Origin: Gymnopus androsaceus JB14
Taxonomy: Eukaryota; Basidiomycota; Agaricomycetes; Agaricales; Omphalotaceae
DNA: 50,677 nt
Reading direction: 5' to 3'
Assembly (NCBI GenBank): GCA_009733575.1
Contig: ML769801.1
Coordinates: 1-50,677, forward strand
Of the stretch, positions 1 through 11,541 are shown piece by piece. The first letter of the stretch is position 1. Each line of letters opens with the position of its first letter. The notes below the pieces were generated by a model. The model saw only the letters and a list, made by a program, of their open reading frames with translations. It did no database searches and had not been told where the DNA came from. Made by a program: the position numbers and the translations under genes.

Positions 1-127
1 CTAACACATAGTAACTAAGTATAGTAAGTCCAAGTACTAGTACTCTACTAGTTTAATACCATTAGTATCTATTTTACATTCATTATATAAATATCTATTA
101 TACAAATGTATACCATATTTACTGTAC

Positions 128-300
128 CAATGTAACCTCACAGGTACCTGTAACATCCGCGGGTACCTGCATGAAAAATACCCGCGGGTAACGGGTATTT
201 TAAGCGCCGGGTTTCCACGGGTACAGGTATGGACTCCGAGATAATGAATACCTGCGGGTACAGGTACAGGTAACCCGCGGATAGTACTCGTACCAATCTC
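128..300. repeat. GC-rich degenerate short-motif repeat
   Basis: Overlapping copies of short motifs such as GGGTACAGGTACAGG, CCGCGGGTA and their complements lie in an otherwise AT-rich stretch. The motifs are partly self-complementary, so the block can fold back. No reading frame is convincing. The rest of 1-800 holds only AT-rich sequence and a short TAG run near 666-680. Probably a fragment of an interspersed repeat; the family is not identified. Confidence 0.5.
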
Positions 301-334
301 TGGCCAGCTGTCACAGAATGTTGGGCAAGTAATG

Positions 335-376
335 TAAAAGGAAGGTGTTGCAACATGTTACAACACCTTCCTTTTA
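335..376. repeat. perfect 16-bp inverted repeat (hairpin)
   Basis: TAAAAGGAAGGTGTTG (335-350) is followed after 10 nt by its exact reverse complement (361-376). It could be a short foldback element or a transcript hairpin. No gene is recognised on either side within 2 kb. Confidence 0.7.
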
Positions 377-804
377 TATCACATAACTGACAAGTGGTAA
401 TATATATGTGGGAAACTGCCAGAATGTTGTATAAAGGTGCCGCTGTTCAACTCCAAGTTGAACATTGAACTTGTACTTTTTTTCCTACTTCCTTCCAGTG
501 TTGCAACTTGGTCCATGTATATTTCCTGTCTTGGTAAGTTCTTATCTATTTTCAGCATCAATTGACTGATATTTAGTAATGTCCAAAGGTTGTGGAGGCA
601 GAAGCAGACTCAGAGAGTGAGAGATGGGGGGAAACAGAAATTGGGAATCATTGACTAACCACTTAGTAGTAGTAGTAGTATGTAGTACTTATGTTGACTG
701 TGCATGCACTCATACAATAAATGATGCATATGAACTCGCTATCATTATTGCCTGGTTACCATGTGAAAATTCTCAATTAAGATTTAAAGTTTGCTGTGGT
801 GAAT

Positions 805-974
805 GATGGTCTCCAGAGAGCACCAGAGCACTTCAAAGCACTCTGGAGAACATACATGTTTTGCTGATATGCTCTTCTTTTGCCTGACTCAGAGCACTCT
901 GGAGCTACTATCCTTGCTCTGGGAGCTCTGGAAAGCTCTGGAGCACTCTGAAGTACAGGTTTTGCTGATGTAGG
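805..974. mobile_element. remnant of CATCAGCAAAA-terminus MITE family
   Basis: The stretch is rich in CTCTGGAG/CTCCAGAG repeats. It contains two copies of a right-hand terminus, GTTTTGCTGATRT (near 860 and ending at 974), in the same orientation. The same terminus and CTCTGGAG interior occur in the complete element at 2716-2902. No left terminus is visible, so this looks like one or two truncated copies. The sequence from 975 to 1800 has no gene I can support. Confidence 0.55.
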
Positions 975-1804
975 TCGCCTAGGCTATCCCAGGTCTACCA
1001 TATAGCCCCTGTAATCTAGGGAGCTTAGGCTAGGTCCTTGTGTACTGGAATTGCCTGATGCTGTCCTGTTCCTGCCTTTGCAGTGGACATTAACTTTGGT
1101 ATATGCCAATTTCATTTACAAAAAATTGATTCACTTGAATCAAGATTTCTCTCACTTCAAGTGAGGAGTCTGGGCATGACTGTGTGCAGACTCATATGAC
1201 ATAGGCTAAGATTGTTTTACTATAAAATTACTAATTATCCTGCACCCATATCACCTGCTAGTCTTGCCTTATCTGCTAATTAGGCTCTAGTAGTGTCAAT
1301 ATTGATGCCTAATCACAATATAACAAGACACCATCTATGTCCACCAGCAGCATAATCAGTATGAACTATTTAATCAGCCTATGGTCTGCCCACTGGAGTG
1401 CCCAAGCTATCCAAAAAATAGTCATATAAACCATCAAGACCTGAGTGTGGGCACTGGGACAAAGTATCAGTATTCACAATCATCAGAGACTAGAGTCTTG
1501 GCATTTACACAAAACTCACAATAAAATCTCCATGCCATTCCTGTAGAAGGGTGAGCATGAAACATTTTGAATCTGCAACCATCTCTTGTGCACTTAAACC
1601 CCACCCCCTGGAAGTGACACCACCACCCCAAACTTGACATGGGAGCCCCAGACACAGATCTTGTATACAAAAATGATTACAATTGTAGGTTTTACTTTAT
1701 TCTACAAATTATTACACTTGTAAGTACCATCAATTACTATTATATCACTAGTGCTGTATTTGCACTTATTTCGATAGGCAGAATCCCCTAACCCAGCATG
1801 TTTG

Positions 1805-1867
1805 GCAATGCCAGACTAGCTCTCTTATGTTAGGGTTCACCCTAACGAGAGCTAGCCACGGCATTGC
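1805..1867. repeat. long imperfect hairpin
   Basis: Left arm GCAATGCC...CTAGCTCTC...TTAGGGT meets right arm ACCCTAA...GAGAGCTAG...GGCATTGC, with a 2-nt turn and small bulges. It lies in gene-free, AT-rich DNA. It may be a minimal foldback MITE. No neighbouring gene suggests a terminator role. Confidence 0.6.
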
Positions 1868-2552
1868 ATAGAAAGAAAAATTAAAAAAATACTTAATTGT
1901 ACACATCAGTGATTCAAACACTCATTGACATGTATGTAATTCATCACACGTGTCTAATTTGGTGGCTGAGACTACTGCTTTGCCATCAGGTGCATGTAAA
2001 TTTCACAATGTAATTTAACTACATTACATCACCATTGTTAGGCTGTATTTAGGTATATTATAACTGTAGTAATTTGTAGAATAAGGTAAAACTGACAATT
2101 GTAATCATTTGTCAGCAAGACTGGTGTCGTAGGCCGGACATGGACTGAATTGACCACAATATTTTGGATGTTGTAAGTGACTGTCATCACAAATCCTGCC
2201 AGAAGGATCCCAATCAAAGCTTTATGTGCTAACCTATTATGTTTAACATGGTTGAAAATAAGTAGATCTTGAAATATCACATTATATCAGCACATGACAA
2301 GAAGATGTGACTGTAAGGGTACCGGTGATGCTGGAAATATTTATACTGGTAAAAGAAATAATGATTTATATTTGCCAAGTATTACTCAAACATTAGGAAA
2401 AGCAGATGCTAGACCAACTCAAAATTTGAAATTAAATCCACCTCCTCCACCTGTACCTCCTGAAGGTCCCTTGGAGAATGTGAAATTCTTTGGTCCAGTA
2501 TTAGTCCCTACACCAGGTTGAGGTCCTCCACTGCCTCTACTGAAGCTAGAAG

Positions 2553-3067
2553 AGGAAGAGGCAAAGAATTCCCTGTGAAGAAATATGAAGGAGGAAAGTT
2601 AGTAACTCAAAGGGTATGAAGTCTGAGGTAGGTAGACATGAGGAATAGGGAAGGGAAGGGTAAGATACAGGAAACAAACACTCACTTGAATATCTTCTCT
2701 GGATCTGTAGGGTTAGATCAGCAAAACTTGTATTTTCACTGGAGAAAACCCATTCATTTGGGACATCTCTGGAGCAAGGTACCCTAGGTCCCTATTCCAG
2801 AGACCTCTGGAGATCTCTGGAGAAAATTGACAGTTTTTTTGACAGCTGTCAAGCTCCAGAGATCTCTGGAGACCTCCAGCAAAAATACAGGTTTTGCTGA
2901 TGTAAAGGAAGAGGCAAAGACTTCCCTGTGAAGAAATATGAAGGAGGGAAGTTAGTAACTCATAGGGTATGGAGTCCGAGGTAGGTAGAGATGAGGAATA
3001 GGGAAGGGAAGGGTAAGATACAGGAAACAAACACTCACTTGAATATCTTCTCTGGATCTGGAGGGTT
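2553..3067. repeat. 160-bp direct duplication flanking the MITE in the J-domain gene
   Basis: 2553-2713 and 2905-3067 are near-identical copies. Each holds the 3' end of exon 3, a GTGAGTG donor, the whole short intron, its CACAG acceptor and the first bases of exon 4. The MITE sits precisely in the junction. The segment between proximal acceptor and distal donor (2925-2686) is 240 nt, a multiple of three, so it would be a phase-neutral cassette exon apart from a stop codon in the MITE. Confidence 0.75.
2716..2902. mobile_element. 187-bp MITE with CATCAGCAAAAC termini, TA target duplication
   Basis: Termini GATCAGCAAAACTTGTA (left) and TACAGGTTTTGCTGATG (right) are inverted repeats with few mismatches. 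TA flanks both sides (2714-2715, 2903-2904), as expected for Tc1/mariner-type integration. The interior is made of CTCTGGAGATCTCTGGAG palindromic units and codes for nothing. It interrupts the J-domain gene exactly between two tandem copies of gene sequence. Confidence 0.75.
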
Positions 3068-3923
3068 AAATCTATCTCCACCTGGACCACTGAACCCTCC
3101 TCCAGGTCCCATGGAGAATGTGAAAGTCTTTGCTCCACCAGAGAATGCACCTCCAGGGTTAGATGGGAACCCACTTCTTCCCATACCAGCCCCTGCACCA
3201 GATGGAGAGACCCCACCACCCTCGAGTCCAGCTTCACTGAGTTGATTGTATATGGTCCGTTTTTTCTTGTCTGAGAGGACTTCAAATGCTTCAGATATCT
3301 ACGCCACAGAACGCAAAGCGGGGGTTAGTATTCGAGATTGGAATCATTGGATGGGTAAGGGAAAGGAGGACGTGCCTCTTTAAACTTTTCTGAAGCCTCC
3401 CTAGACCCGTTGTTTCGATCTGGATGCCATTTTAATGCCTAAGCGTGGTCGGCGTCAGTGTAACCAAAGGAGAATAGGGACAGACATACCATCTTTTTAT
3501 AAGCCTTCCTAATAGCATTCTCATCTGCATTCTTGTCGATTCCTAGGAGCTTGTAATAGTCTGTGCCCATGTTGCTACAGGGAGTACTTGTGGTTTAATG
3601 TGTGACAAATGGAAATACAGTCAGTATAGACAAGCAAAACCTGAAAGTAGCATCGGCGTTTTGCGTCAGCTTGAAGCACAGCTAGCTGCCGCCTGCGCAG
3701 GCTGCGTACCAAATACCTACTACAGATATAATAAGTAAGCTCGGAAATGTTTCGACAATCACCCTTTTTTCGAAATGGTTAAATTGGTTCGTAGATATAG
3801 TATTTTCTAAAAAGCTCGCTTACAGTTTTTCAAGGATGATGCTGGAGGACCATCGAGGCACGTGATACTCCCGATCTGCATTTTCGCGTATAATCGATTC
3901 TCATCTTTATCCCCTCCTTCTCC

Positions 3924-5632
3924 ATGTCAAATTCAAACAGTCTTGATGTACGTCTTACCCCCACTCCAGATTCCAAGCCACTCATTATTAAGCTTCTCCT
4001 TCGCAGCGCGCAATCGAAATAGTTCAAAAAGCCATCGACGAAGATGTCAAGCAAAACTACGACGTTGCCTACAAGCAATACATGAATTCTTTGGATTATT
4101 TCATGCTAGCGTTGAAATGTGCGTCCCCATACCATACCACATGTCTTCCAACTATTGACTTTGTAGATTCACAGACGAGAAAAATGACAAATCCAAGCTC
4201 CTAATCCGTACAAAGATCAACGAATATCTATCTCGTGCAGAGACCTTGAAGGAACACGTAGCCGCTCAAAGTGAGAAGAGAGGAAAGAGTGCAGTTGGTG
4301 TCAATGGCGCCAGCACTGGGATAGGTCCAAATGGCAAGGCGTGAGTCGTTCGAATCGTCCTTGAGCCACGATATCTCATTTATTCATTCACTAGCAAAGA
4401 AGACGACTCCTCCGACCCAGAAATGAAAAAGCTGCGCGACAGTTTAGCAGGCGCCATCATCTCTGAGAAACCCAACGTCAAATGGGACGATGTAGCTGGT
4501 CTTGAAGGCGCTAAAGCCTCTCTGAAGGAAGCCGTCATCCTACCCCTCAAGTTCCCGCATCTGTTTACCGGCAAACGTACGCCATGGAGAGGAATCCTTC
4601 TATATGGTCCTCCAGGCACAGGCAAATCCTATCTGGCCAAAGCCGTAGCGACCGAGGCCAAGAGCACGTTTTATAGTATCAGTTCGAGTGATTTGGTCAG
4701 CAAGTGGCAGGGAGAGTCTGAGAGGTGAGTCTGTCGTTCAGCCAACCACCAAATTTCCTCTTAACGCTGTGGTTGTGGAGTATAGACTCGTCAAACAACT
4801 CTTCCAGCTAGCCCGCGAATCCAAACCTTCCATTATCTTCATCGACGAAATCGATGCCTTGACTGGAACACGAAATGAATCCGAGTCTGAAGGATCTCGG
4901 CGTATCAAGACTGAATTCCTCGTTCAGATGAACGGGGTAGGGCATGATGATACTGGCGTCTTGGTTCTCGGTGCAACGAATATTCCATGGCAGTTGGATA
5001 ATGCTATTAAGAGACGGTAACATCCCAACTCAAACCCATCCTATACCAACACGTTTGCTGACATACTCGTATTCGTAGGTTCGAAAAACGTATCTATATC
5101 CCCCTCCCAGGCGCAGACGCACGCCGACGCATGTTCGAGCTCCACGTCGGTAATACTCCCTGTCAACTAACACCTAAAGACTACCGCCTCCTAGCAGACA
5201 ACACCGATGGCTACTCGGGCTCCGATATCGCTATTGTCGTTCGAGATGCACTAATGCAGCCCGTGCGCAAACTGTTATCCGCTACTCATTTCAAGCGGAT
5301 ACCCGTTCCCGTCGAGGATGGTAGTGCGGATGTGTTGAAGTGGACACCATGTTCTCCAGGGGATCCGGAAGCTGTCGAGAAATCATGGGAAACTGTCGAA
5401 GCGGATGAGCTGTTGGAGCCTCCGTTGAAGGTCGCGGACTTTATGAAGAGTCTGGAGACGAACAGGTCGACGTGTTCGGCGGAGGATGTGAGAAGGCATG
5501 ATGATTGGACTAGGGAGAGTGGTGAGTGTTTCTTTCTTTCTACCTTTTCTTTACTGTGTTTCGATTTCGTTGGGAATGCATACTGATTGATTGACGTGTT
5601 TTTTTAAATCTGTAGGTAACGACGGGGCATGA
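3924..5632 (+). CDS. VPS4: Vps4, AAA ATPase of ESCRT-III disassembly (7 exons, 440 aa)
   Basis: Exons 3924-3947, 4007-4118, 4175-4340, 4395-4724, 4786-5016, 5079-5521 and 5616-5632 join in frame to 1323 nt. The product is 440 residues, about the same as yeast Vps4 (437). An N-terminal MIT domain (residues about 5-75, [12 protein letters not shown] through [11 protein letters not shown]) binds ESCRT-III tails. A linker leads to the AAA domain: Walker A GPPGTGKS near residues 172-179, Walker B IIFIDE near 227-232, then the GSRRIKTEF region and the Vps4 beta-domain/C-terminal helix ending in [10 protein letters not shown]. The enzyme hydrolyses ATP to remodel ESCRT-III at endosomes, in cytokinesis and membrane repair. 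All introns are 50-95 nt GT-AG. Damaged copies lie at 5.9, 17.5, 19.2 and 50.2 kb; this is the only copy with a MIT domain and an open frame. Confidence 0.95.
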
Positions 5633-5879
5633 TGCATAGCACACTGGGACGATACACGGAATAAATAATTGGACTTTGTGCATGGAGGACGGACGGTGTT
5701 GGATGTAATGAGTATTTTCAAGGTGTATTATCTTATGTACGGGTCTGTCGGACTATTGATTATTGCTAGATATCAGTCGTGAATTGCCGAGTTTTCAAAG
5801 GGTCAACACAGTTTTTCTCCTTAGTGCAAGCTCGGACCCGCCGCCCGCGCAGCAATCCGTATGACTCTCGCAGTACCAT

Positions 5880-6290
5880 GATTGTTGGTTGAGCTTAAAG
5901 CACAGTTGGCTGCGTAGACTGCGTAAGAGTTTCCGACATGCCAACCTTGAAGGAATATATAAACGCTCAAAGCGAGAGCACATCAGAGGAATGAGCGTGA
6001 CGCTACTTAATACCTTCGAATGGCAAGGCGTAAGTCGTCCATCCACCCAATCTTCCTCTTCTTCTACACCATTCTAGCAAAGAAGACTCCTCCTCCGACC
6101 CAGAAATGCAAAATCCCCACCGTGACACTGACGACTCCGCCATCATCCGCGAAAATCCCAACGTTCAACCAACGTTCAATGGGACGACGTAGTTGGTCTC
6201 GACGGTCCCAAGGCCGTATTAAAGGAAGCCGTCATCCTTCATCTGAAATTTCCCCATCTATTCACTAGAGTGCGCAGATCTCACAGAGAG
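5880..6290 (+). pseudogene. VPS4 fragment (linker and start of AAA domain)
   Basis: Directly downstream of VPS4. It corresponds to the parent from late exon 3 through early exon 4 (the AAAGAAGAC...GACCCAGAAATG linker and the WDDV-GLDGPK-LKEAVIL segment). It stops before Walker A at TCACTAGAGTGCGCAG. A small internal duplication (CCAACGTTCAA twice near 6160-6178) breaks the frame. The same truncated unit, with the same 3' breakpoint, follows the second VPS4 copy near 20.4 kb. The preceding 5633-5880 is the VPS4 3' flank, also duplicated at 18.9-19.2 kb. Confidence 0.85.
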
Positions 6291-6607
6291 ATATTACTAT
6301 GGTTGGCCACTAAGTATAAATTGAAGTTATTGAAATGAGTTCAGATTCATAATGCTTCCTCCCAGTAGCTGTACTATGAACTCCATGAGTTCAAGCTGTA
6401 ATGCATGACATTAGTTGAACTTATATTTGAAATTATAGAGTAGTATTTTATGTACAGAGTAACAGATGCAAACCCACTGACCCAGAAGCAAAAAAATCAA
6501 TATATTTAGTGCAGTTCTGCATGGATTTTCTTGATTAGTTTTTTAATGGGTCTTATAATATGCAAGGAATGTGATCTGATTTTATCAAAGTTTTTGAGGG
6601 CCTTCAA
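6291..6607. other. AT-rich intergenic stretch, nothing recognised
   Basis: No open frame, hairpin or terminal repeat that I can support. Confidence 0.6.
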
Positions 6608-8102
6608 CATCAGGAAAACCGTTATATGCAAAAAATGTATAAAATGTGCAAAAATGTGTGAAAATGACTTGATTATGCATATTATTCAAAGTTGCATGCT
6701 TTAGACAAGTCCCTTGATAAAAACTGCAAAATTTTCACATTTTATTCACTTTTACGCCATAGTATTCACTTTTATTAATGATGCTTAATAACGGTAATTG
6801 CACCTTTGAGATGCCAATGGACTCATAAAGCAACAGTAAGAAGTAAAAACAATGTTATATTTAGTTATAGCATAAGGAATACAGCCCAACAACAACTAGT
6901 AAACTAAAGGCTGATATACTGAAAGCAACAATGATGTAGATAGCACGACAGTGGTTAATATGACAATGATGATGGTGAATATCATAGAGCCTGAGAAGCG
7001 ACAAACATGTGACGAAGTAATAACAAGCAGGTCCGGAACATCACCGCACGCAGGCAGTCGGGGATGTCTCAGCACACTATAATGAGGCAGCGTCGGCACG
7101 AACATAACCTGCATTGAAGGGTTGCATACATAGCAGCCTTGTCCAACTTCAAGACCTCCAGAAAGTTTGCTATAAGGGGAGCAGTGCGGTGCAAATGAGA
7201 CTCGAGATACAATGGAGTACCAAAACGACGAGGACATACCATCAGCTTAAAGGGAAGGGCCGAGAACATAGTATGCAGCTGTTAAAAACAGAAGCGTTAG
7301 TACTTGACACAGCAGGGATAGATATTCCAGAGCATACCATGAAAACTTTGGCGATATATTCCACTGTCGAGCTCCGCAGCATTAACTAAGATCTATAAAG
7401 TCATCTTAGAACCCAACAAGCATTTGAGGTGATCGAGTGCAAGTATGAGAGGAATGAGAGGAATGAGAGAAATGTGGCCCGGGCTCGCGGTTATTGATAG
7501 AAGGAAAGGAGAGGGGAGATGTTGGTTGAGGAAAGAAAGACGATCAACAATGAAATCAACAACAACGTGATGTGATGACGTTGATTTAGGGCAGGTTCCG
7601 GCTTTTACCCGAATGACATGACATGCCCGATTGATTTACTTAATGCAGGCTTGTTAGCGTATGTTCCCCAACTTATGGCTTGCCCTGCCTACCCATTGAA
7701 CTCGGAGGGGGCTGAGACAACCCAATCCGCTCCAAAAAAGAAATTTAAGCTGGATTTGTTAACTTCTCTGAACTTTGTTCAAAGTGGGCATAATTATGCA
7801 TTATTATGCAAATTTCACCAACTTAGAACAACTTAGCTCCTTGTGTTTATGTTGAATCTCTTGACATGCAAGATAGTGGTTTAGGAATGAACTCAACACC
7901 TCTTGAGGTTCCACTGACAGGAAACTCATTTCCTCATCTGTAAAAACTTGTGTAGAAATTTGCATCTGAATGCATTAAATTGCATAATTTATGACATTTT
8001 GTCTCCATTTGTCTTATTTATGCTATTTTGATACATAATGTACAAAATTTCGTGATTTTATGCAAAGTTTTCACAACTTTGCATATTAAGCTTTTCCTGA
8101 TG
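6608..8102. mobile_element. candidate 1.5-kb TIR element (CATCAGGAAAA ends)
   Basis: CATCAGGAAAACCGTTATAT at 6608 and its inverted counterpart ending at 8102 agree at about 22 of 25 positions. Both subterminal regions are rich in ATGCAAA/TTTGCAT words. The terminus differs by one base from the CATCAGCAAAA termini of the MITEs at 2716 and 46971. The flanks are AA on both sides rather than TA, so the boundaries are less certain. Apart from a possible small spliced gene at 7069-7389, the interior shows no transposase. Confidence 0.45.
7069..7389 (-). CDS. possible small spliced gene, unknown
   Basis: On the minus strand an ATG near 7383 opens a 15-codon exon ending at a GTATGC donor. A 59-nt intron follows with a perfect TACTAAC branch site and a TTTTAACAG acceptor. 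The continuing frame gives about 66 residues, including the segment RRFGTPLYLESHLHRTAPLI. A GTATGT donor in the second exon allows a shorter product. I do not recognise the protein. The good intron signals are the main support; it could equally be noncoding RNA or a decayed gene inside the surrounding element. Confidence 0.25.
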
Positions 8103-8481
8103 AAAAGGTGTCATAACTTGATTTTGCTTTTGCTGCCGAAAACTACCAAAACCCCAGAAGCAAAATTTATGATCATGAATACTAGGACCTTATTGACACC
8201 TGGATGTTTTGGAAATGGGACTGGGTAAAGAAGAGAAGATTAACTCATTCTGTGTCCGAGTCTGATTCAACTTTGGGAAGTCCTGCATATTTGTATGATG
8301 AGAAGGATCTCCCCCCTTTGCCTGCTTGATGAAATATGTACTGAATATGTTAGTAAAGCACAGACTAACTCTCTTAATCATTTTAATTTTAGTGAAGTAG
8401 CCAATTCAATTGTAGACTAACACCAATATTATAAGGAGATTGTGTACATACACAGTGAGTACAAGCACTATGAATACAAAG
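8103..8481. other. intergenic, nothing recognised
   Basis: AT-rich sequence between two transposon remnants. Both strands were read; no supported gene. Confidence 0.5.
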
Positions 8482-8489
8482 GCAATGTC

Positions 8490-8971
8490 CAAGGGGGTCC
8501 GGGCCGGGAAATCCCGTACCGGGGGTAGGTAGGGGGTCCATTGCGAGGCTCAAAAAATATTTTTTGACTGACCCTCAAAATACATTTTTGTGATGTCCAA
8601 ATGAGTCAAATAAGCCCAAGAAGTGCCTGAAAAGTATATTCAGACCAGCTACATCATATAGAGTCAGTATATACCTTTTTATTGCCTTTTTAGGTCATTT
8701 CATGAGTGCTTACAGTTCTGGACCTTGACTTATATATTTTGAGATATATGGCATCCAGAGTGAGGTGAAGAGTTTACAAAGGCTAATTAGTTATGTAGAG
8801 CATGTACAAAGGGCAAAAGACCAGCACAGTAAGGTGAAATGGTGATCAGTGTCTCATAGTTGCCTTATTTGGTAATCACATGACCCAAAAAATCACGTGA
8901 AGGGAGGGAGGCCGAGGCTGAAAAAAACTTTCTGACCCCTGGTACGAAATTTATTTTTTCGGACCCCCTTG
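8490..8971. mobile_element. 482-bp hAT-type MITE with 8-bp target site duplication
   Basis: The ends are a perfect 12-bp inverted repeat, CAAGGGGGTCCG / CGGACCCCCTTG. The 8-bp sequence GCAATGTC directly flanks both ends (8482-8489 and 8972-8979). An 8-bp duplication and CA..TG ends are the signature of hAT superfamily insertion. No transposase frame is present, so it is non-autonomous. The intact duplication suggests a fairly recent insertion. Confidence 0.9.
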
Positions 8972-9013
8972 GCAATGTCCCGAGTCCTTCAGTCCATCTA
9001 ACAAGCAATCTCA

Positions 9014-11541
9014 TCAGACCTCCTTCTCAACCCCGCCATCCTTCTGCTGATGCTTCAGCTTGCCCACAACCTTGTTCTTCATCTTTTTAGCCTCCACCTC
9101 CATGCCCCGTGTAATCCACACAACCTTTCTCGCCGCGCTCCATTGCATCAGCCCTCGATGATTTCTGTGTAATTATCCTTTGCGCCTGTTATAGTCCTTC
9201 ATTGTGGTTTTGATGTTGTTCACTCTCCCACCTTTGCCTTTGCCTTTGCCTTCCTCCTTCTACTGCTCTTCACCACCCTCCTCGTCCAACTCATCATTGC
9301 TGGATTCAGACGACGAACTAGTTTCTTCTTCTTGTTCCCCATACATATCTCTCTCGAAAACTCCTCCGAATCTTCCGCAGCATACAAAACCTCCATAACA
9401 TCAGCCATCGCGGGATCCTCTCGCCAATATCCTCACTAACATTGAACCGTCCCCGCACCATATCCTTCCCCTGATTCCGCCTCACAGCAACACGCACAGT
9501 GACCTCCTCCACATCCGGTATGCCTTTCAACCACAACGTGCCAAAAGCAGGCGTCTTGTCTGGTCCCAGCGCAGTTTTGCGGAACTGGATGAGAAGGCAG
9601 GATGCGTAGCGGTTCTTAACCGCGAGTTGGATCGGTCTGTTTCTCTTTTGACGCCAGCCGCCGTCGCCATCGGTGACGGGAAGGACCTTTTCTCGGCCGT
9701 ACAGTGTGCGGAACAATATCCTAGCGGATTTGAGGTCATGTGGGAGGTTTCCGGAGGCACGCGTAGTCTCGATGTTGAGTTCCAGTGTACCCACATCCCA
9801 GCTCGTCATTTCCCGAGGAATATGCATATCCTCAGGCGATGGCTGGATCTACACACTACGGAACATCACGGAGCATTTGAGTCTCCGGTAGCCCATGCCG
9901 CCGACGAGAGGGAATGAGTCGGTTACCTGCGATCGGCCGCGGTTGGTGAAGAGTTGTCGGAGAGGGAGTACGACGACACCGATGAGTGGATCGACTTCGT
10001 GTAACCTGGAGTCGCGGACGGCAATCATGACAATGCTAGTGGACCAGTTCTTGATGAGTCGCTCGGTGCCAGCGTCGTACTACACAGACGAAATGTCAGT
10101 CAGCTTCACAAAGGATACATAACAAGAGATACGTACGTGTGGATTATCTTCATCTGTGTCCTAGTCTTGTAAACCTTTGCGTGTTTGATGATAATAGTGC
10201 AATAACTGGGCAGATCATCACCCTCCTCATCTTAAACGCTATCCTCTTGATTCTTCGTCGTCTTGGACCCAGACTTCCTCAGATTATCGACCTGAGTCCA
10301 CGCGTTAATCTGCTCTATACGGACACTCAGTATCCCCGCCGGCCACTCGGTGGACGGAGGAGTCCCAGGAACGATCTCTTCCGTTCTTTCACGTAAATCA
10401 TCCTTCTTCTGCTGTTCAATCTCACCCTTTTCACCCTCCTCGCCTTGCTTCCGCATCTCGGCCTCGCGTAGTTTAGCCTCCCCCCCCCCCATAATAGCGT
10501 CTTGAGGTCCATAGTCAAACTGCGTGGAGGGACATACACTGATATCGCAGCGTCAATGCTCTTATGCAACCATCCCGAAAGCCCAGGTACGTCCATCACA
10601 TTCAGAAAATTCTTGACCAACGGCGTCACGGTGACAAAAATCTTTGGTTGAGTAGGAAGCGTCAGAGTCATCACAGATAAAAACGATGGATTTGACGTCG
10701 ACGCAGACGGGGAGGACGATTCCACCGGTAAGCCAGAATTGCATCAACATGTGAAGGTTTGCTGAATGGCCCTCAGGGATGGGCTCTGGGACCTGGCGCG
10801 ATACGCTACGGATACCTCAAAGTGTACGAAGTCCCTCGCGCTCCTTGGACGCGTTAGCACTATCCAGCCAAGGATTCGCAGGGGCTCAGAGCCTTGGCCT
10901 ATATCGGCGACGCGCACTGCGTGAATCATTTTTGGGAGGGAAGCCTGGAGTGCGTCTTCGAGCATGTCGGAGACTGCAGTGAATAGGGAAGGATTTACGA
11001 TGGGCCATAGAGTATCCAGAAAAGTGTTGAGGAGACAGCACTTTCTGGATTTTTCTGTGCAGAGAGTTTCGTCCAAGGTTCTTGGAAAATGTTCAGTAAA
11101 TACTAGAAAAATAGCATGCCGTTTACAGACCTCCTTTTCATCCTTTTGCTCATCCTTGGTATCTTGATGCAGAACGACAAACGCAGCAGCGAGTGCAAGA
11201 AGCGTACAGCCAACGCTTCCAATCAAGATGTCGATGGCACCAAAGCCTGCTGCCACAAACCCGACCAAGGATTTTGGAAAAGATCAAAGTCGAGTAACCA
11301 CCTATCTACACAGAAACAGCAGCAACAACGGCCATACGCGTCGGACCAGAAGTATACTCCTCCACCAGCCTTTACTTGTCTCTTCCCGAAGGACCTGTTC
11401 CATCCCGACGTGACGCTAGTTATTCACTTCCTTCTTGTCCATTCCCTCAGTCGCCTGCGAGTCGGAATACGGAGGCGGTATTTGTTCCAGTTCGATGGAC
11501 GTCCAGGAAAATTTTTCTCCTTGTTGAGACGGAGAGGACAT
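9014..11541 (-). pseudogene. Mug190-like SMP/C2-domain membrane protein, decayed
   Basis: Read on the minus strand from about 11541 to the stop at 9014-9016. In order: an N-terminal Ser/Pro segment; a hydrophobic membrane segment (IGSVGCTLLALAAAFVV, about 11.2 kb); an SMP-type lipid-transfer domain (TLWPIVNPSLF, MLEDALQASLPKMIHAVRVA, MQFWLTGGIVLPV, NVMDVPGLSGWLHKSID); a C2 domain beginning WPAGILSVRI; a second C2-like region (MTSWDVGTLEL); and an acidic/basic tail. This is the architecture of fungal Mug190/tricalbin-like ER-membrane contact proteins. The domains lie in different frames: shifts are needed near 10.76 and 10.69 kb, and an in-frame TAG lies near 9.86 kb. Some junctions may be introns I missed, but several have no usable splice site, so I call it a pseudogene. 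Confidence 0.8.

Larger units (their letters stand above)
2419..3570 (-). pseudogene. J-domain protein, Sis1/DNAJB-type, 3'-truncated and MITE-disrupted
   Basis: Starts at 3570. Exon 1 (3570-3490) and exon 2 (3438-3376) encode a J domain with helix I YYKLLGI and the HPD motif (WHPDRN). Exon 3 (3298-3039) ends the J domain (SEAFEVLSD) and begins a Gly/Phe-rich linker with the phrase FTFSMGPGGG. Intron 2 appears to use a GC donor (GAG|GCACGT). A 160-bp segment containing the end of exon 3, intron 3 and the start of exon 4 is tandemly duplicated, with a MITE between the copies. Reading through the first acceptor gives a stop inside the MITE. Splicing 3039 to the distal acceptor (exon 2572-2419) keeps frame and gives 185 residues ending in a second FTFSKGPSGG phrase. 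The client-binding C-terminal domains of Sis1-type proteins (usually over 330 residues) are absent. J-domain identity is secure; function of this copy is doubtful. Confidence 0.75.

Noticed and set aside
2713..3285. 190-codon minus-strand open frame
   Set aside because: It runs in the wrong frame through the J-domain gene's exon 3, intron and MITE; the J-domain frame with splice sites explains the sequence better.
10744..10982. Plus-strand open frames at 10.7-11.6 kb
   Set aside because: They are antisense shadows of the Mug190-like domains, which have recognisable motifs on the minus strand.
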